Of a DNA stretch of 64,000 bases, positions 53,240 to 64,000 are shown in pieces (position 1 is the first letter of the stretch; each line of letters begins with the position of its first letter). Source of the stretch: Liopterus haemorrhoidalis (Eukaryota; Arthropoda; Insecta; Coleoptera; Dytiscidae); NCBI GenBank assembly GCA_963971575.1, contig OZ020620.1, positions 40,214,924 to 40,278,923 on the forward strand, given 5' to 3'. The translations under genes and the position numbers were made by a program. The notes below the pieces were generated by a model. It did not search any database, had not been told where the DNA came from, and was given only the letters and a program-made list of their open reading frames with translations.

Positions 53240-53960
53240 GTTTTTATGGTTTTGCAGGTATGAACACCTGTCTGTCTGTCTGTATGGTAAAAATTGTAGC
53301 CAAACGGCTGAACATAGAAAGTTGAAATTTGGCATACTTGTACAAATTTTTGACCCACATATCGGAAAACTATAGAGAGATCAAAAAAATACAGCGCGGG
53401 ATAAATATAAACAAATATGTATTTAATGGATTTTTTAATTTTTTATTTTGAGTAGTATTTCAAATGAAACCTCTTACTGCGTGGAGGCATGTGTCAAAAT
53501 GTGTCAAATGTTTTCCAAAAATGTGTCAAAAAACTTTTGTCCCCCACCCTATCTCCAAAAGGGATTGATGTAAAATTCTGAAAAAAATCTCCGTAATGAA
53601 AATTGATGGGAACCGGAATAGTTCAACAGGAATTTTTGATCAGATAAATTTTTCAAAAATATTTTTTTGTGTCGTTGATAAAAAAAAATATTTTTTTAAA
53701 ATTTATTGTGTGGTATCAAAATAAAGCTTAAGAGATTAAAGCTTAAGAGACGAAATTCGTTTCTTTTAACAAGAATTTAGCAAAAAATGTGCAAAAGTTT
53801 TTGTCCTGCACAAAAATTAAATTAAAAATCTGAAAAAAATATAGGTAATGTATATTGATCTGAGCCGGAAACGAACGAGAGGATTTTTTTATTAGTTTGT
53901 GTTTTTGAAAAATATGGCAGTTTTAGTGTTTTTGAGAAAATTAATTATTTTTTTAATTCA
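53240..53960 (+). repeat. GTCT-family repeat, partial copies
   Basis: It starts GGTTTTGCAGGTATGAACAC with a short GTCT tract, followed by GTAGCCAAACGGCTGAACAT and GGAACCGGAATAGTTCAACA. The tRNA-like cassette and the CACTTCACAT end are absent. Confidence 0.65.
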
Positions 53961-54117
53961 TGGTTAAATTATGGCTAATAATGTTACGGATTTTTTGTAA
54001 GTATAGTATTTATAGTGCGTGTATTTTTTTGGAATTAAAAATATTAAAAAAATAATTTTTTTGTTTTAAATAGTTGCGAACTGAGTTACTCACACCATAC
54101 AACACTACACTCTACAC

Positions 54118-56086
54118 CAGGGTTTCTCAACCGGGGGGCCGCGAGATCATATAAAATCGAAGCATGAAATTATAATAGAAAAACGCTCAATTTTGCAAGA
54201 TATATTCATAAATATATGACATTTATATTTATTAAAATATACCTTTTAAACAAATAAAATAAATTATACTTATTTTGACAACTAATTTAAACTAATTAAA
54301 ACGGTTCGCGTTGGAGGTACTTCAAGTACTTTCAAGTAGGTACGACTTGCACTTGCAATATTTTTTGTTATGCTCCGAGCTACTGTTAGCTAAAGATTAT
54401 AGATGCGAAAGTGTTCAAAATGGAAAGCAACTTGGAACAATGGAACACTTGTGAATAAAAATACTTGCAAGCCATTATAGGTAATCGTAACAGATATTAA
54501 AAACATGTTTATGTAAAGGTTGTTTTTTTTTCAAAAGGTTTTTCCAATTATACCCAACACGCCATACGTTCCTATATAAAAAATCGAAGTTGTCCTTGAT
54601 ATCCTGTACTTCCGGTTTATTCCGAAAATTTAAATACTACCATCCAATTATTTGGGTAAACTCTGGTCACCAAATTTTTTTCCCAACTTGCTCACACATC
54701 GTCTTTTCGAGAAAAATCGTGTTTCCTCTATCTTGATACACCTTGAGATCCCTTCCTCGCTCCCCCCTCTCTCGCTACATATATACAGGACCGGCGGTTG
54801 GGAAACACTGCTCCAGGTAACTATCTGACAGATAAGGTTATATGATACTTTCTGTGCTGAATAAATGTCATCTCGTCTTTCAATACAAATGTATCTATCG
54901 GATAGTTATCTAACGGATAATGAGACTGATGTATTGAATTCACTGCTTGGTAATGACATTTATTCAGAAGATAAAGTTCCAGATAACATTATCTGTCGGA
55001 TAGTTACCTGGTGGTTTAAATGAAGGTGGAAAGACCGGGCCTTAAGGTCATAATGACCCCCCCCCGGGCATTATGACCTTAGCCCTCCAAATGAACCCGT
55101 AAATAAAAAAATTAACCTGTATAAAATTCTCGAGAGATAACTCCATTATACTTCCAATAGTAATTTTCATCCCTTTCTGAGACCTCAGAATTATCATTGA
55201 TAGCCCAGAAGTCATCCTATTATCACCTCTGTCCTCCCATTTTACCATATAGGCCGTGTCTCCAACGCTATAGCTCCGAAATTTTAATAAAGCAAACTGT
55301 ACAACTATTTATATAAAGATACAAAGTAACAAAATATAAACTATTTTAGATCATGTAATACCAAGTAACTTCCCAATTTAACGTTATACCTCATCTTCAA
55401 TAATAAAAAAAATAGTGTATTGGACCTGGTAGTTCAATTTCAACCACCTGTATACTATTGATAAAATATTAATATATGTGTTTACGCTCATAAAGAATTA
55501 TTTTAAGCAATTCTGTTCCTTATTTATTAATTGTTAGTGACTATATTCCTTAATGAGCTTTATCACGATTAACCATCTTGATATGAAGTGATACGTGATT
55601 TTTGCAAGTGGCGTCTTCATTTTTTCTGACGTTTTTAGTTATTTTTAAGTGATAAAAGTGCAGAAAATACTTGTAATAGTGTGTTATAGTGTGGACTTTA
55701 GGGTTTGGACTCAATGCAGACCAAAATTGGAGTGAATGGAAAGGTATTTGTAGAAATTTTTGTTAATTTTATAATGTAAGTCATTGTTATGTAAATGTGC
55801 TTCTATGGACAATATAGAAACACATACATGCATACACTATCGGCTATAACTAGAGAAACAAAACTATTTTTTAAATCATTTTCATAAATCCCGATTATTG
55901 ACTAAATGAATATTGAATTATATTGGTATAGCAACAACAATTTATAAGTTTCTAAGAACCTGCTCTTAAAAATATTTGTTGTACTGATACAATAAATAAA
56001 ATAATTATGTATATATATAGGGGGGCCGCAGACAATATTTAAGTTATTTTGGGGGGCCCCATGCCAGAAAAGGTTGAGAAACACTG
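54118..56086. mobile_element. hAT-type element, about 1.97 kb, composite
   Basis: The left end CAGGGTTTCTCAACC and right end GGTTGAGAAACACTG are flanked by perfect CTCTACAC (54110-54117, 56087-56094). An inner GGTTGGGAAACACTG near 54798-54812 suggests a second, earlier hAT end. A further TIR element lies at about 54830-55012. No transposase was recognised. Confidence 0.82.
54830..55012. mobile_element. Nested MITE with CCAGGTAACTATC ends
   Basis: CCAGGTAACTATCTGACAGA at the left and its near-complement ending TAGTTACCTGG at the right form a palindromic 180-bp element inside the larger hAT. Confidence 0.7.
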
Positions 56087-56204
56087 CTCTACACTGTAAA
56101 ATATTTCTTATTTATCTAATGAAGACTTGAATACGAAGTAAATGCAGAAAAAACGATGTGATATTTGGCAAATTATTTAAATTTTGGTTAAAAAAATTAA
56201 ATGT

Positions 56205-56475
56205 AAGCTCTTAGTTCTCAAATAACGAATAAAAGTGATTATCAAAAAAACTGTTGATTTTGATGTGATAAATATACATTTTTTTTTATTCATCCAGTTA
56301 TTTATTTTATTTTTTTTGTCCGCCAGTTATTTATTTTTATTTTATTCAGCCAGTTATTTGTTTTTATTCATCCATTTTTTTTTATTCATCCAGTATTATG
56401 TTGGCTTCTTACACTTATTAAATACCTACAAAACCCTGAAATATGTGAAAATTCACACTTCACATCAATTTTTTA
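56205..56475 (+). repeat. Interspersed repeat with CACACTTCACAT end and ATTCATCCAGTTATT array
   Basis: It shares CTCTTAGTTCTCAAATAACG and GTTGGCTTCTTACACTTATT with 10838-11012 and 25105-25262. About five imperfect copies of CAGTTATTTATTTTTATT at 56290-56400 expand its middle. Confidence 0.7.
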
Positions 56476-56717
56476 CTGTGTCATGATGTGTGTGTGTGTT
56501 ATTTTGTGTTGCTATTAGAAATTAACAGTATCAGTAACCTTCTGAAAAAATATTTTCTTCGTATCCCCTCGAGAAAAACCCATTTGTATCCCCTTGAAAT
56601 AAAACAATTGGGAAGACTGCTACCGGATTTGGACATTTCAAAAACTCATAATGTTTCTGCCCCTGCTTCTAAAACACGGACAAAAAAAAATACTTAAAGA
56701 ACAATTAGATTTACCGA

Positions 56718-57150
56718 CAGTGGCGTAGCTACGATTTTTGGGCCTGTAGGCAAACATCAGGAAGGGCCCCCGGTCCCGCGAAACTACCCCCACCATATCC
56801 AGCAAAACAATTTTTTTAAGTGCTATATTCTTAATTGCCAAATTTTCGAAGCCTTAAGGTAAGACCGCACTAGGCGGAATTGCACTGCAGCGGAGTGACG
56901 CGACACGACGCAGACAAATATTATTTAATTGAATTTATATGACATATCACGCACTACGCAACGCGGCACTGCACAGCGCTACTAAGTGACTTTCTCACAA
57001 ATTCTGACGCGCCGTGTTGTGCCGTGCAGTGTAGTTCCGCCTAGTGCGGTCTTACCTTTAATTGCAAATTTTCAAAGCCCGAGCCGGGCCCCAGTTGCTT
57101 GAGGGCCCGTAAGCTTTGCTTACACTGGCCTTGCGGTAGCTACGCCACTG
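56718..57150. mobile_element. hAT-type MITE with nested Harbinger-type MITE
   Basis: The ends CAGTGGCGTAGCTAC and GTAGCTACGCCACTG are flanked by TTTACCGA (56710-56717, 57151-57158). A 201-bp insertion with TTA duplication sits at 56857-57057. Non-coding. Confidence 0.93.
56857..57057. mobile_element. PIF/Harbinger-type MITE, 201 bp
   Basis: The inverted ends AGGTAAGACCGCACTAGGCG and complement are flanked by TTA (56854-56856, 57058-57060), the usual 3-bp target of this superfamily. The interior has alternating GCGGAG/GACGCGACACG-type repeats. Confidence 0.88.
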
Positions 57151-57705
57151 TTTACCGATGCGACAAAAGCAAGCTGTTTTTTGTTTTCTTTGCGTTTTAT
57201 TTGGGGAAGAATTAATATGGACGAAGAACGCTATTACGGATTTACTGAACATCTGGAAAAAAATTAAAACGCATGAGAAATCGAAGTACATATGAGCAAT
57301 ATTTTTAGTTTTTCTTTGCTTTGAACACAACGAAAGAGTTGACAAAAACAGGTATGTTTTAAACATAATCATAAATTGTATTCGATTTACAAGACAACCT
57401 GCTACCTGAGATTCTGGTAAGTCACTTCCATTTAATTAAAGTATCCATATTTAGGTAGATAAGTACCCGCGATAAGTACTTAAAGCATTTTTCATTTTTA
57501 AATGACTTCTCAATTTGTCTACATTAAAATGTTTTACTTGGTAATAAACGAGGTAATAAATTACTGCAAGCTGAGCTGATTCAAAACTTTTAGTAAAATG
57601 GGGGTGGGGGGTAGAGGATTGTTCCGAGATTAGCCCCACCACTCAATATTGTCACAAGCCGTCACTGGTACGTTTACTGACGATGAATGGATAGCATTCG
57701 AAATA

Positions 57706-58266
57706 CAATCGATTCCGCTTAATTGGGACACATCGGGACTTAGGCATTTTGGCGCAATTAAGCGGCTGTCCCAATTAAGCGAATTTCACATAAAATTAAA
57801 CAATGCATATTTTTCTTTCAATAATTTTATTTTATAAACTCTTGGACTAAACTATAAATTACATATTACCAAAAAATATAAACTTTTAAGAAAAAATAAT
57901 AATAAATTCCATAATAAAATAATAAATAGGTACATACAATTTAATTCAATGCAAAAGTTTAGTCTGTCTTTTGATTTGTAACATTTCACTTCTACAAAAT
58001 CAGCACAGGTATTCAGTGCGGATGTAGGGCTCCCTTCATTTCCTTCCTGCATAAAATAACGCTGTAACACGGCCATACAATTTTTTGCTTCCTGGTTGAG
58101 AATATGTGTAGCATAATATGTACTGTGATCTTAAATTTACTGTCCCAATTAAGCGGAATGTTGTCCCAATTAAACATGTAAATTTACTGATGGTTCCTTG
58201 GTTTGGTTTCTGTTCTTTGAGATTTGGCCCAAATAAGCGGCTGCCCCAATTAAGCGGAATCGTCTG
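57706..58266 (-). mobile_element. pogo/Tigger-type element, 561 bp
   Basis: TA-flanked (57704-57705, 58267-58268), with ends CAATCGATTCCGCTTAATTG and CAATTAAGCGGAATCGTCTG. Extra AATTAAGCGGCTG copies lie inside both ends. The minus strand around 58076-57930 reads MAVLQRYFMQEGNEGSPTSA followed by LNTCADFV, resembling the C-terminal tail of Tigger transposases. Confidence 0.85.
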
Positions 58267-58941
58267 TATACATTTAGCTGAATTAATGCTTCTTGAAGAA
58301 AAGTTGCTGTTTATTGCTACCAATAACATTTTAATTTTTGTGATAGAACTTCAAAAAATATGACTGAAATAGTAAAACTTTTGTGATCTATAATAAATTA
58401 TATTCGAAACCCCAAAATAAAATGAATAATAAAGCTGTAGGTAATAAAATAACCTAATGAATAACCAAAACATTTGACCGATATAACGCAGCATGCAAGC
58501 CGGCTGGCGCGGTCGTTAAGTTGGTGGCCTGCACAGTAGGGGCAACGATGCGCATGTCCTTACTAACCTAACAGGAATAGAGATCATTGGTTACAATTAT
58601 CAATCTATGATAACAGCATTTCACAATCAAATATATATCTTATGTTCGGTTATATTATCAGTTGTTTTAAAGTAGCCTCCTTGGACTTTAACCTTATATT
58701 AGTTGGCATCTTAAACGCTAGAGTGCAGTGTTGTGATGTCGCGTATTACTATTTTAAACCCATCACGGTCATTTGGTACATGTACCTCGTGGTCCTCCTA
58801 TTACTAGTGTTATATTTATTTTGCTCAGTTTGTTGAGCGGTGCCTCCAACTGGTTTACTGTGGTTTTGGTGTGACACCAAATTTTTATTTGGTGTAATTT
58901 TTACGTGTGTGGTGTGAATTGGTATTTTTTTAATTTGTGAA

Positions 58942-59035
58942 ATGAGTTTTAAAGACCGAAGTTGTTCTCCTGTATTATTAGAGTCTGGTTTAAAGTCTTT
59001 TCTGGGGGCAGCACATAATTTTCCATTGATTAATG
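58942..59035 (+). pseudogene. Orphan exon-like sequence with splice donor
   Basis: The ATG at 58942 gives MSFKDRSCSPVLLESGLKSF followed by LGAAHNFPLIN and a donor GTAAGT at 59036. NFPLIN is comparable to LPNID in the exon at 16738, so this may be the first exon of a related transposon gene. No later exon was recognised. The longer open frame to 59160 is read-through. Confidence 0.3.
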
Positions 59036-59039
59036 GTAA

Positions 59040-60044
59040 GTTTATGTTAACATTTTTTGAATTTATCTTTGCTATTGTGATGCGGCTTTTTCGCGCGCAT
59101 AATATCGAACACCATTTGAATATTTACCGCGATATTTCAAATATTTTTGAAAATAAGTAGTTTATTTGACAGTCTTATGTATTTCATATGCTATTGTGTT
59201 AACTTTTAAAAGTCATTTGTAATATTTTTACTTTCTTGGTAGTAATACAATAGTGCAATTATTGTTGATTGCATATGATTATTTTGCATTTTTATGTACT
59301 GTGAGTCACGTGTCACACAAATTTAAAGTATTACTTTTTATAATATATTACACTTGTGTTAATTTTTTATGGGTCCTTCATAGACTGAATTGAATTATTT
59401 AATTTAAAAACAGCGATAAAACTCGAATTATAAAAACGTGAAGTGTGAATTTTCATATATTTCAGAGTTTTGTAGGTATTTAGTAAGTTATAACTAATTG
59501 TGAGTAGGTATATATTAAAAAATATATATTCCGATAACTTTTCAAAGTATTAAGGCACGTGCTTTTATCTAGAGATTTGCAACCGTACTCGAGATGCGCA
59601 TTAAGTCGCGAAATTTATAGTTTAAATAAAACTGAATGAAAAACTGATGTGAATAGTGAATTTTGACACATTTCAAGGTTTTGTAGGTATTTAGTGATTA
59701 TAGTATTTCCAAATTGAAATAGCCACTGTCACTTACTGATTCCAATAATGACTGATGGTATAACCATTATACCTGCTGAGTTTATGGTTCTGTTAATAAT
59801 AGTTCCCAGGACAGTAATAATTAATTAAAATAAACATGTTTTCTTATATGCTATTTAGAATGAACTGTATATACTCACATGACATTCCTGCACATTTTTA
59901 TCATGCTTAGGACTGGCTATATTTGAATAATAAATATGGGCATGTTTAAAAATCGTTTTGTTTTAAAGACTATATAGTCTATCTTAAATAGTTAGTTTTT
60001 TTTTTGAATTTGTCAATTTATGTTAATTGAAAACTATTAAAATA
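59040..60044. other. AT-rich stretch with two short repeat ends
   Basis: Two minus-oriented CACACTTCACAT-type repeat ends lie at 59436-59485 and 59646-59695 (GTGAAGTGTGAATTTTCATA; GATGTGAATAGTGAATTTTG). Otherwise nothing was recognised. Confidence 0.5.
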
Positions 60045-60491
60045 TTAATCATTATCACTATTATCATTGTTTATATCACTATCAGAGTTTGTGTCACTCC
60101 CACTGTCATTTAAATTAAAAATTATTGAAGATTTATTTGGTGGATTTATAAAAAAAATTGTTTCAATTGTCTTTACATGTTCTACACATTTTTTCCACAA
60201 ATCACTACTTATTGCACTTGTTTCGTCATTAATTAATTGTACTACAGTGTCACTTTCTATCGGTGTTGTATTTTTCCGGCGCACATTACCATTTAATTGG
60301 CTCCATATTAGTTCTATAGGGTTTAAAACACAATAATATGGCGGTAGCCTTAAAATAGTAGCCACGTCCACATTTTCGCATTCCATGTCAACGTCCACAT
60401 TTTCACACTCCAAATTACCTTGCACAGATTCCCTATTTTCACTACAGAAATTACGAATTTCTTCAAAATCAAATGGTCGCCAAAGAGCCAT
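60045..60491 (-). pseudogene. IS630/Tc1-mariner-type transposase C-terminus
   Basis: The 148-residue frame contains ILRLPPYYCVLNPIELIWSQ followed by LNGNVRRKN and a W.KCVEHV block. LPPYHC.LNPIE.IW holds the third catalytic Glu of a DDE transposase group common in insects. The first two catalytic residues are missing. It ends in an Asp/Ser/Asn-rich acidic tail. The start (MALWRPFDFEEIRNFC) may not be original. The terminal inverted repeats were not identified. Confidence 0.78.
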
Positions 60492-60873
60492 GTTGTTAAT
60501 GTATGCACGTTATGAACTTTGAAAATTAACTAACAGATAACTATAACAACCCCTAAAGTTTAGAAACAATAGGATTATAAATTTGGATAATATCCTTAAA
60601 GGTTTTTAAGAAACTTTAGTTGTACTTGTAGTTGAAATAAATTTAAAATTCCCTTAATACCTCTTATATTCTGTTTACAGCAACAAATATTAGGATTACC
60701 GCTATAAACCCATTACCGAATTGTTAAGCTTTTTAACAAGAGTGGCCATTTCATTTTGGAACTACTATACCGCATCATAAATTTTAAAAAGATAATAATT
60801 ATTTCCCCAACAAAAAATTGAATATTTTTCAAAACCGAATCTGATGAAAAAATTTAAAAAAATATATTTTATT

Positions 60874-61002
60874 GGCTTTGCTGCTGCGGCAATTAGACAG
60901 AACAATTCTTATTTTTGAAACATTTCACGCCTGAACGGTATTCGATCCCGAGACCTTAACAACGCAGAGCACATGTGTTACCACTACGCTACGCCGGTCG
61001 GC
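60874..61002 (-). mobile_element. tRNA-derived SINE, family 2, copy 2
   Basis: Same as 35724-35854: A box TAGCGTAGTGG, a B-box-like GATCGAATACC, and the tail segment TCTAATTGCCGCAGCAGCAA on the minus strand. It abuts a GTCT-family fragment directly (GCTGATCAAAAATTCCTATT). Confidence 0.75.
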
Positions 61003-62100
61003 TGATCAAAAATTCCTATTGAACTGTTCCGGCTTCTAGCAACGTACATTATTGAGATTTTTTTCAGATTTTTAGATCAATCCCTTTGGGAAATAGGGTG
61101 GGAACAAAACATTTCTGATACATTTTTGGCGAAATCACATAAAAAAAAAATTTAAATAAAATTTGTGGATTTGTCCACGCATTGAAATGTCATCATTTGA
61201 TATCTCCCTCAAAATTTAAAATAATAATTAATTTTTTATTGGACAAATATAACCAGATGTATAAAATTAGTTTATTTTTCCCGCGATGTCTTTTTTGAAC
61301 CCTTAATAGTTCTCCAATCTGTGGGTAAAAGAGTTGTACAAAAATACCAAATTTCAGTTCCAGCAGTTTGGTCACAATTTCTATCATACATACACAAAAT
61401 TATCCTGCACACTTTTGGCAAAAATCGCGTTAAAAGTTTAATAGTAATAATTTTTGTTTATTAACCTATTCTTTAAAGACATTTTACACCCCACAAAAAT
61501 TTAAAAAATAAATAATTATTTCAACAATACAAAATTTTCGATAGCTTAAAATGATCAAAAATTCCAATAGTACTATTTCGATTTACATCACTGTGCATTA
61601 CTCTGAAATTTTTCAAAAACCAAATGGAAATATTTGCTTCAAGCGATGTGTTTTTCGAAATATTAGCATATTTCCTATATATGGGGCAAAAATTAAATGT
61701 ATGCCAAATTTCAACTCTCTACGCCCAGCATTTAGACCAGTGTTTCTCAACCAGAAACGCACCACGGACCTGTAAAATATATAATTTTTTAACGCGGACC
61801 ACTAATAATAATTGTTGATTCATTTTTTTGCAAGAAAACAATCTTATTTAATGTGCTACTAAATACATTTATTTTATTTGTAGAAAATCATAGAGAGTTT
61901 ACAGAAAATAAGCAAAATATAAATTAGTTACATAAAAAATGTGCATAAAAAATAACAAAATAAAATGCAAAAAAAACAAGGACTTTCGCGGACTACTAAA
62001 ATTTTTCTACGGACCATCTGTGGTCCGCGGACCACCTTTTGAGAAACACTGATTTAGACCACAATTTCCATTCTACATACAGACAGACACAGGCGCGCAC
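61003..62100 (-). repeat. GTCT-family repeat fragments interrupted by a hAT MITE
   Basis: GATCAAAAATTCCTATTGAA, TTTTTCAGATTTTTAGATCA and GGGAAATAGGGTGGGAACAA are family segments. The part after the hAT resumes with AATTTCCATTCTACATACAG and ACAGACAGACA. Copies are partial and rearranged. Confidence 0.6.
61738..62051. mobile_element. hAT-type MITE, 314 bp
   Basis: The ends CAGTGTTTCTCAACC and TTTTGAGAAACACTG are flanked by ATTTAGAC (61730-61737, 62052-62059). The subterminal CGCGGACCAC and GTGGTCCGCGG are complementary. Non-coding; inserted in a GTCT-family fragment. Confidence 0.93.
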
Positions 62101-62479
62101 ATAGAAAAATGGTCTGATGGGTGTCAATTTCGTAAAAATATCTATAAAACAATAAAAAATTATGATTGTTTTTTACGGAGAAGGGTAGGTTTATATATTA
62201 ATTTAGTTAGTTAGTTCGTTAAAATCTTTAGTTAGTTAAACAGCAACAAAGACTATTTGCGCTCTTATATATATTAATTTAATATTGATTATAACTTGAT
62301 TTTTATTAATAAAAACGGTAATTTTTATTTTCGGTTGATTTTTTCGTTCCTGGGGGGGGGTCTTGACCGGAATCCCCCCCTCTTGATGTACGTATGTACG
62401 TCTATATAAACAGATGAGTGGCGTTTTAGGCTTTCTTGATTGGAGTGACCATTTTCTTGAGAAGGCAATGCAGGACGGA

Positions 62480-62690
62480 GCAAGAAAAAGGTCGTCACTT
62501 CCCAAAAATAAGTGAAGAGCAAAAAAAAGGTCCTCACCTCCCCAAATTTAAGTGAAGAGCAAAAAAAGGTTCCCAAACCCTCCCAAATTAGATCAAGTGC
62601 ACAAAATAAGATTTAAAAATGCGGGACATGTCATAAGGCGGGACACCGAATCAAAATGCGGGACGAATGGTCACCCTATTCTTGATCATA
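62480..62690. repeat. GGTCCTCAC repeat cluster and GGGAC-type end
   Basis: Three imperfect units of AAGTGAAGAGCAAAAAAAAG plus GGTCCTCACCTCCCCAAA occur at 62485-62585. GCGGGAC repeats follow, and ATGGTCACCCTA near 62660-62680, similar to the right end at 3095-3124. Confidence 0.6.
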
Positions 62691-63079
62691 CCTACGAAAA
62701 CCTAAAAATCATTTTCCAATAATGAAAAACAGAAATAAATATTGTAAAGAATAGTTTTTGTGTTAAATAAAATAAATTTAAACTCAAAAACACCCGTAAA
62801 TAACTCTTTAACTATTAAAATAACCAAGCATGTGATTTTTAACGCAGAACCTACACATTTCAAATACAATGTGAAATTAAATGTCACGCATGCGCAATGT
62901 TACAACATGTGACACTGAAAAATAATGTTGGAATTATTTAATTATCATTTCTCCGGCACGTTTCATACTCATTAAGACCAATTTACTCTATACAGCTGAC
63001 GATAATAGTCAACTGTTTACACTTGTTTCTTAATTTTGAGTTTTGTGAGAAAATTGAACATTAGAAAATGTACCTATTT

Positions 63080-63530
63080 GTTCTTACATTAATTAAGTAT
63101 ATTTCAAAATTTTAAGATAGAAAAAGGTGTAACGTTTGCAAATTAGTTTATGTTTAAACGCACTGACACCCGTAGAATTATTTTGAAGTAGGGAGCGGGG
63201 CAAAATATGAAGTTCTACAGAAGGTTTTACATTCAAATGTTTACTGCATTTGTTTTCCAGATGTAGGATGTCTAAATTTTCTTCTTTATGGTGATTGTTA
63301 ACTATTAAATGTTTAGCTAAATTTGACGACTCAGGTTTATTTAATTTCTATGCTCTTATATGTTCTTAATATCTGATTTTAAAATTACGTTTTGTTTGAC
63401 CAATGTAGTAAGCCTAACAATCGTTACATTTCATTTTATGAATTCCTGAATGGGAGGTATTAGTTTTTTGACTTAATTTATTATTCACTAATTTATTAGG
63501 TACGACGGGTATTTTTGTTGTAAATTCCGG
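63080..63530 (-). pseudogene. Penelope-like element, GIY-YIG endonuclease end
   Basis: The minus strand near 63460-63390 reads NTSHSGIHKMKCNDC, a stop, then AYYIGQTKRNFKIRY, a stop, and EHIRA. This is followed by SNLAKHLIVNNHH and ILHLENKCSKHLNVKPSVEL-type sequence. It is the GIY-YIG core and C-terminus of a Penelope-like element with at least two stops. It is a different copy from the one at 18368-18915. Confidence 0.75.
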
Positions 63531-63534
63531 TTTT

Positions 63535-64000
63535 AATGTTATTTTGTTTTAATAATATGGCAATTTGAAACATTTGTTATTGATGTAATTAATTCTATTG
63601 TAAATATTAGGGAACTTTTAATAACTTAAAATAATTTTAAAAGCAAAGCTAATTATTCCAATAAGAGTTTGTTATTTAGAATATTTACTATATGCCAGTC
63701 AGTCTTGAATTTTATATTTACTTAACCACGTGGAAATCAAAACTGTAAAATTAGGTACAATCTTATCATAAAAGATAAGTTTACTATAAAATTTTGAACT
63801 TGAATTTACTCTTCAAAAATATAGAAGCATTTAGGTACTTACATTTATTTTAAAATTGATAATTTATTTTTGAATAAATAAACCAGAGGTTTTCAATCAA
63901 ATTTTTCGGAATTTTACTTTTTGGATGGCTTGAAAAAGTTAGAGAAACGCTGGGCGAAGTGTTTCGAGCTAAAAGAAGACTATGTTGAGAAATAAAAATT
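63535..64000. other. AT-rich end of window
   Basis: No gene or element was recognised. TTTTCAATCAAATTTTTCGG and GAGAAACGCTGGGCGAAG near 63892-63960 may be a decayed hAT end of the CAGTGTTTCTCAA type. Confidence 0.3.

Overview
This window looks like a piece of an AT-rich, repeat-laden insect nuclear genome. The one recognisable host gene is an insect XPR1 orthologue with canonical GT-AG introns of 1.8-7.8 kb. The remaining sequence is a mosaic of arthropod-type transposable elements: hAT, Tc1/mariner, pogo/Tigger, PIF/Harbinger, non-LTR, Penelope and tRNA-derived SINE sequences. The order or species cannot be fixed from the sequence. There are no rRNA genes, functional tRNA genes, CRISPR arrays or bacterial-style operons.

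Host gene (737-26438, + strand). Seven coding exons join in frame into a 669-residue protein with the SPX - transmembrane - EXS layout of XPR1/PHO1 phosphate exporters. The start and stop codons and all six introns are inside the window. The introns contain nested transposons, tandem duplications and SINEs.

Intron 1 (806-8611) holds hAT elements, three non-LTR reverse-transcriptase remnants on the minus strand, a large fold-back element with a transposase tail in its loop, and directly beside it a plant-type (Stowaway/Osmar-like) mariner. Introns 2-6 hold a 170-bp tandem duplication, a three-level nested hAT (13620-15496), a hAT MITE that splits a tRNA-like B box, a Penelope GIY-YIG remnant, a TTAA-flanked element nested in another MITE, a 1.25-kb TIR element with its own 123-bp insertion, a tRNA-derived SINE and a 270-bp MITE.

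Downstream (26439-64000) there is no further convincing host gene. The region contains hAT and mariner elements, a 1.58-kb element carrying THAP and SWIM-like zinc-finger remnants (29928-31504) whose ends match the 270-bp MITE in intron 6, several palindromic TIR elements, a SINE split by a Tc1 element, a G-rich minisatellite, Harbinger and pogo remnants, a second THAP/SWIM locus (51119-51520) and a second Penelope GIY-YIG remnant.

The most interesting signals are: (1) the recurrent THAP plus SWIM/YqaJ-like cargo, with a coding element and its deletion derivative both present; (2) a repeat family with a (GTCT)n tract whose three long copies carry three different tRNA-like sequences at the same internal position; (3) the plant-type mariner; and (4) several insertions whose empty site can be read from a second copy inside the window. 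All element calls rest on visible termini, target duplications and protein motifs, not on database searches.
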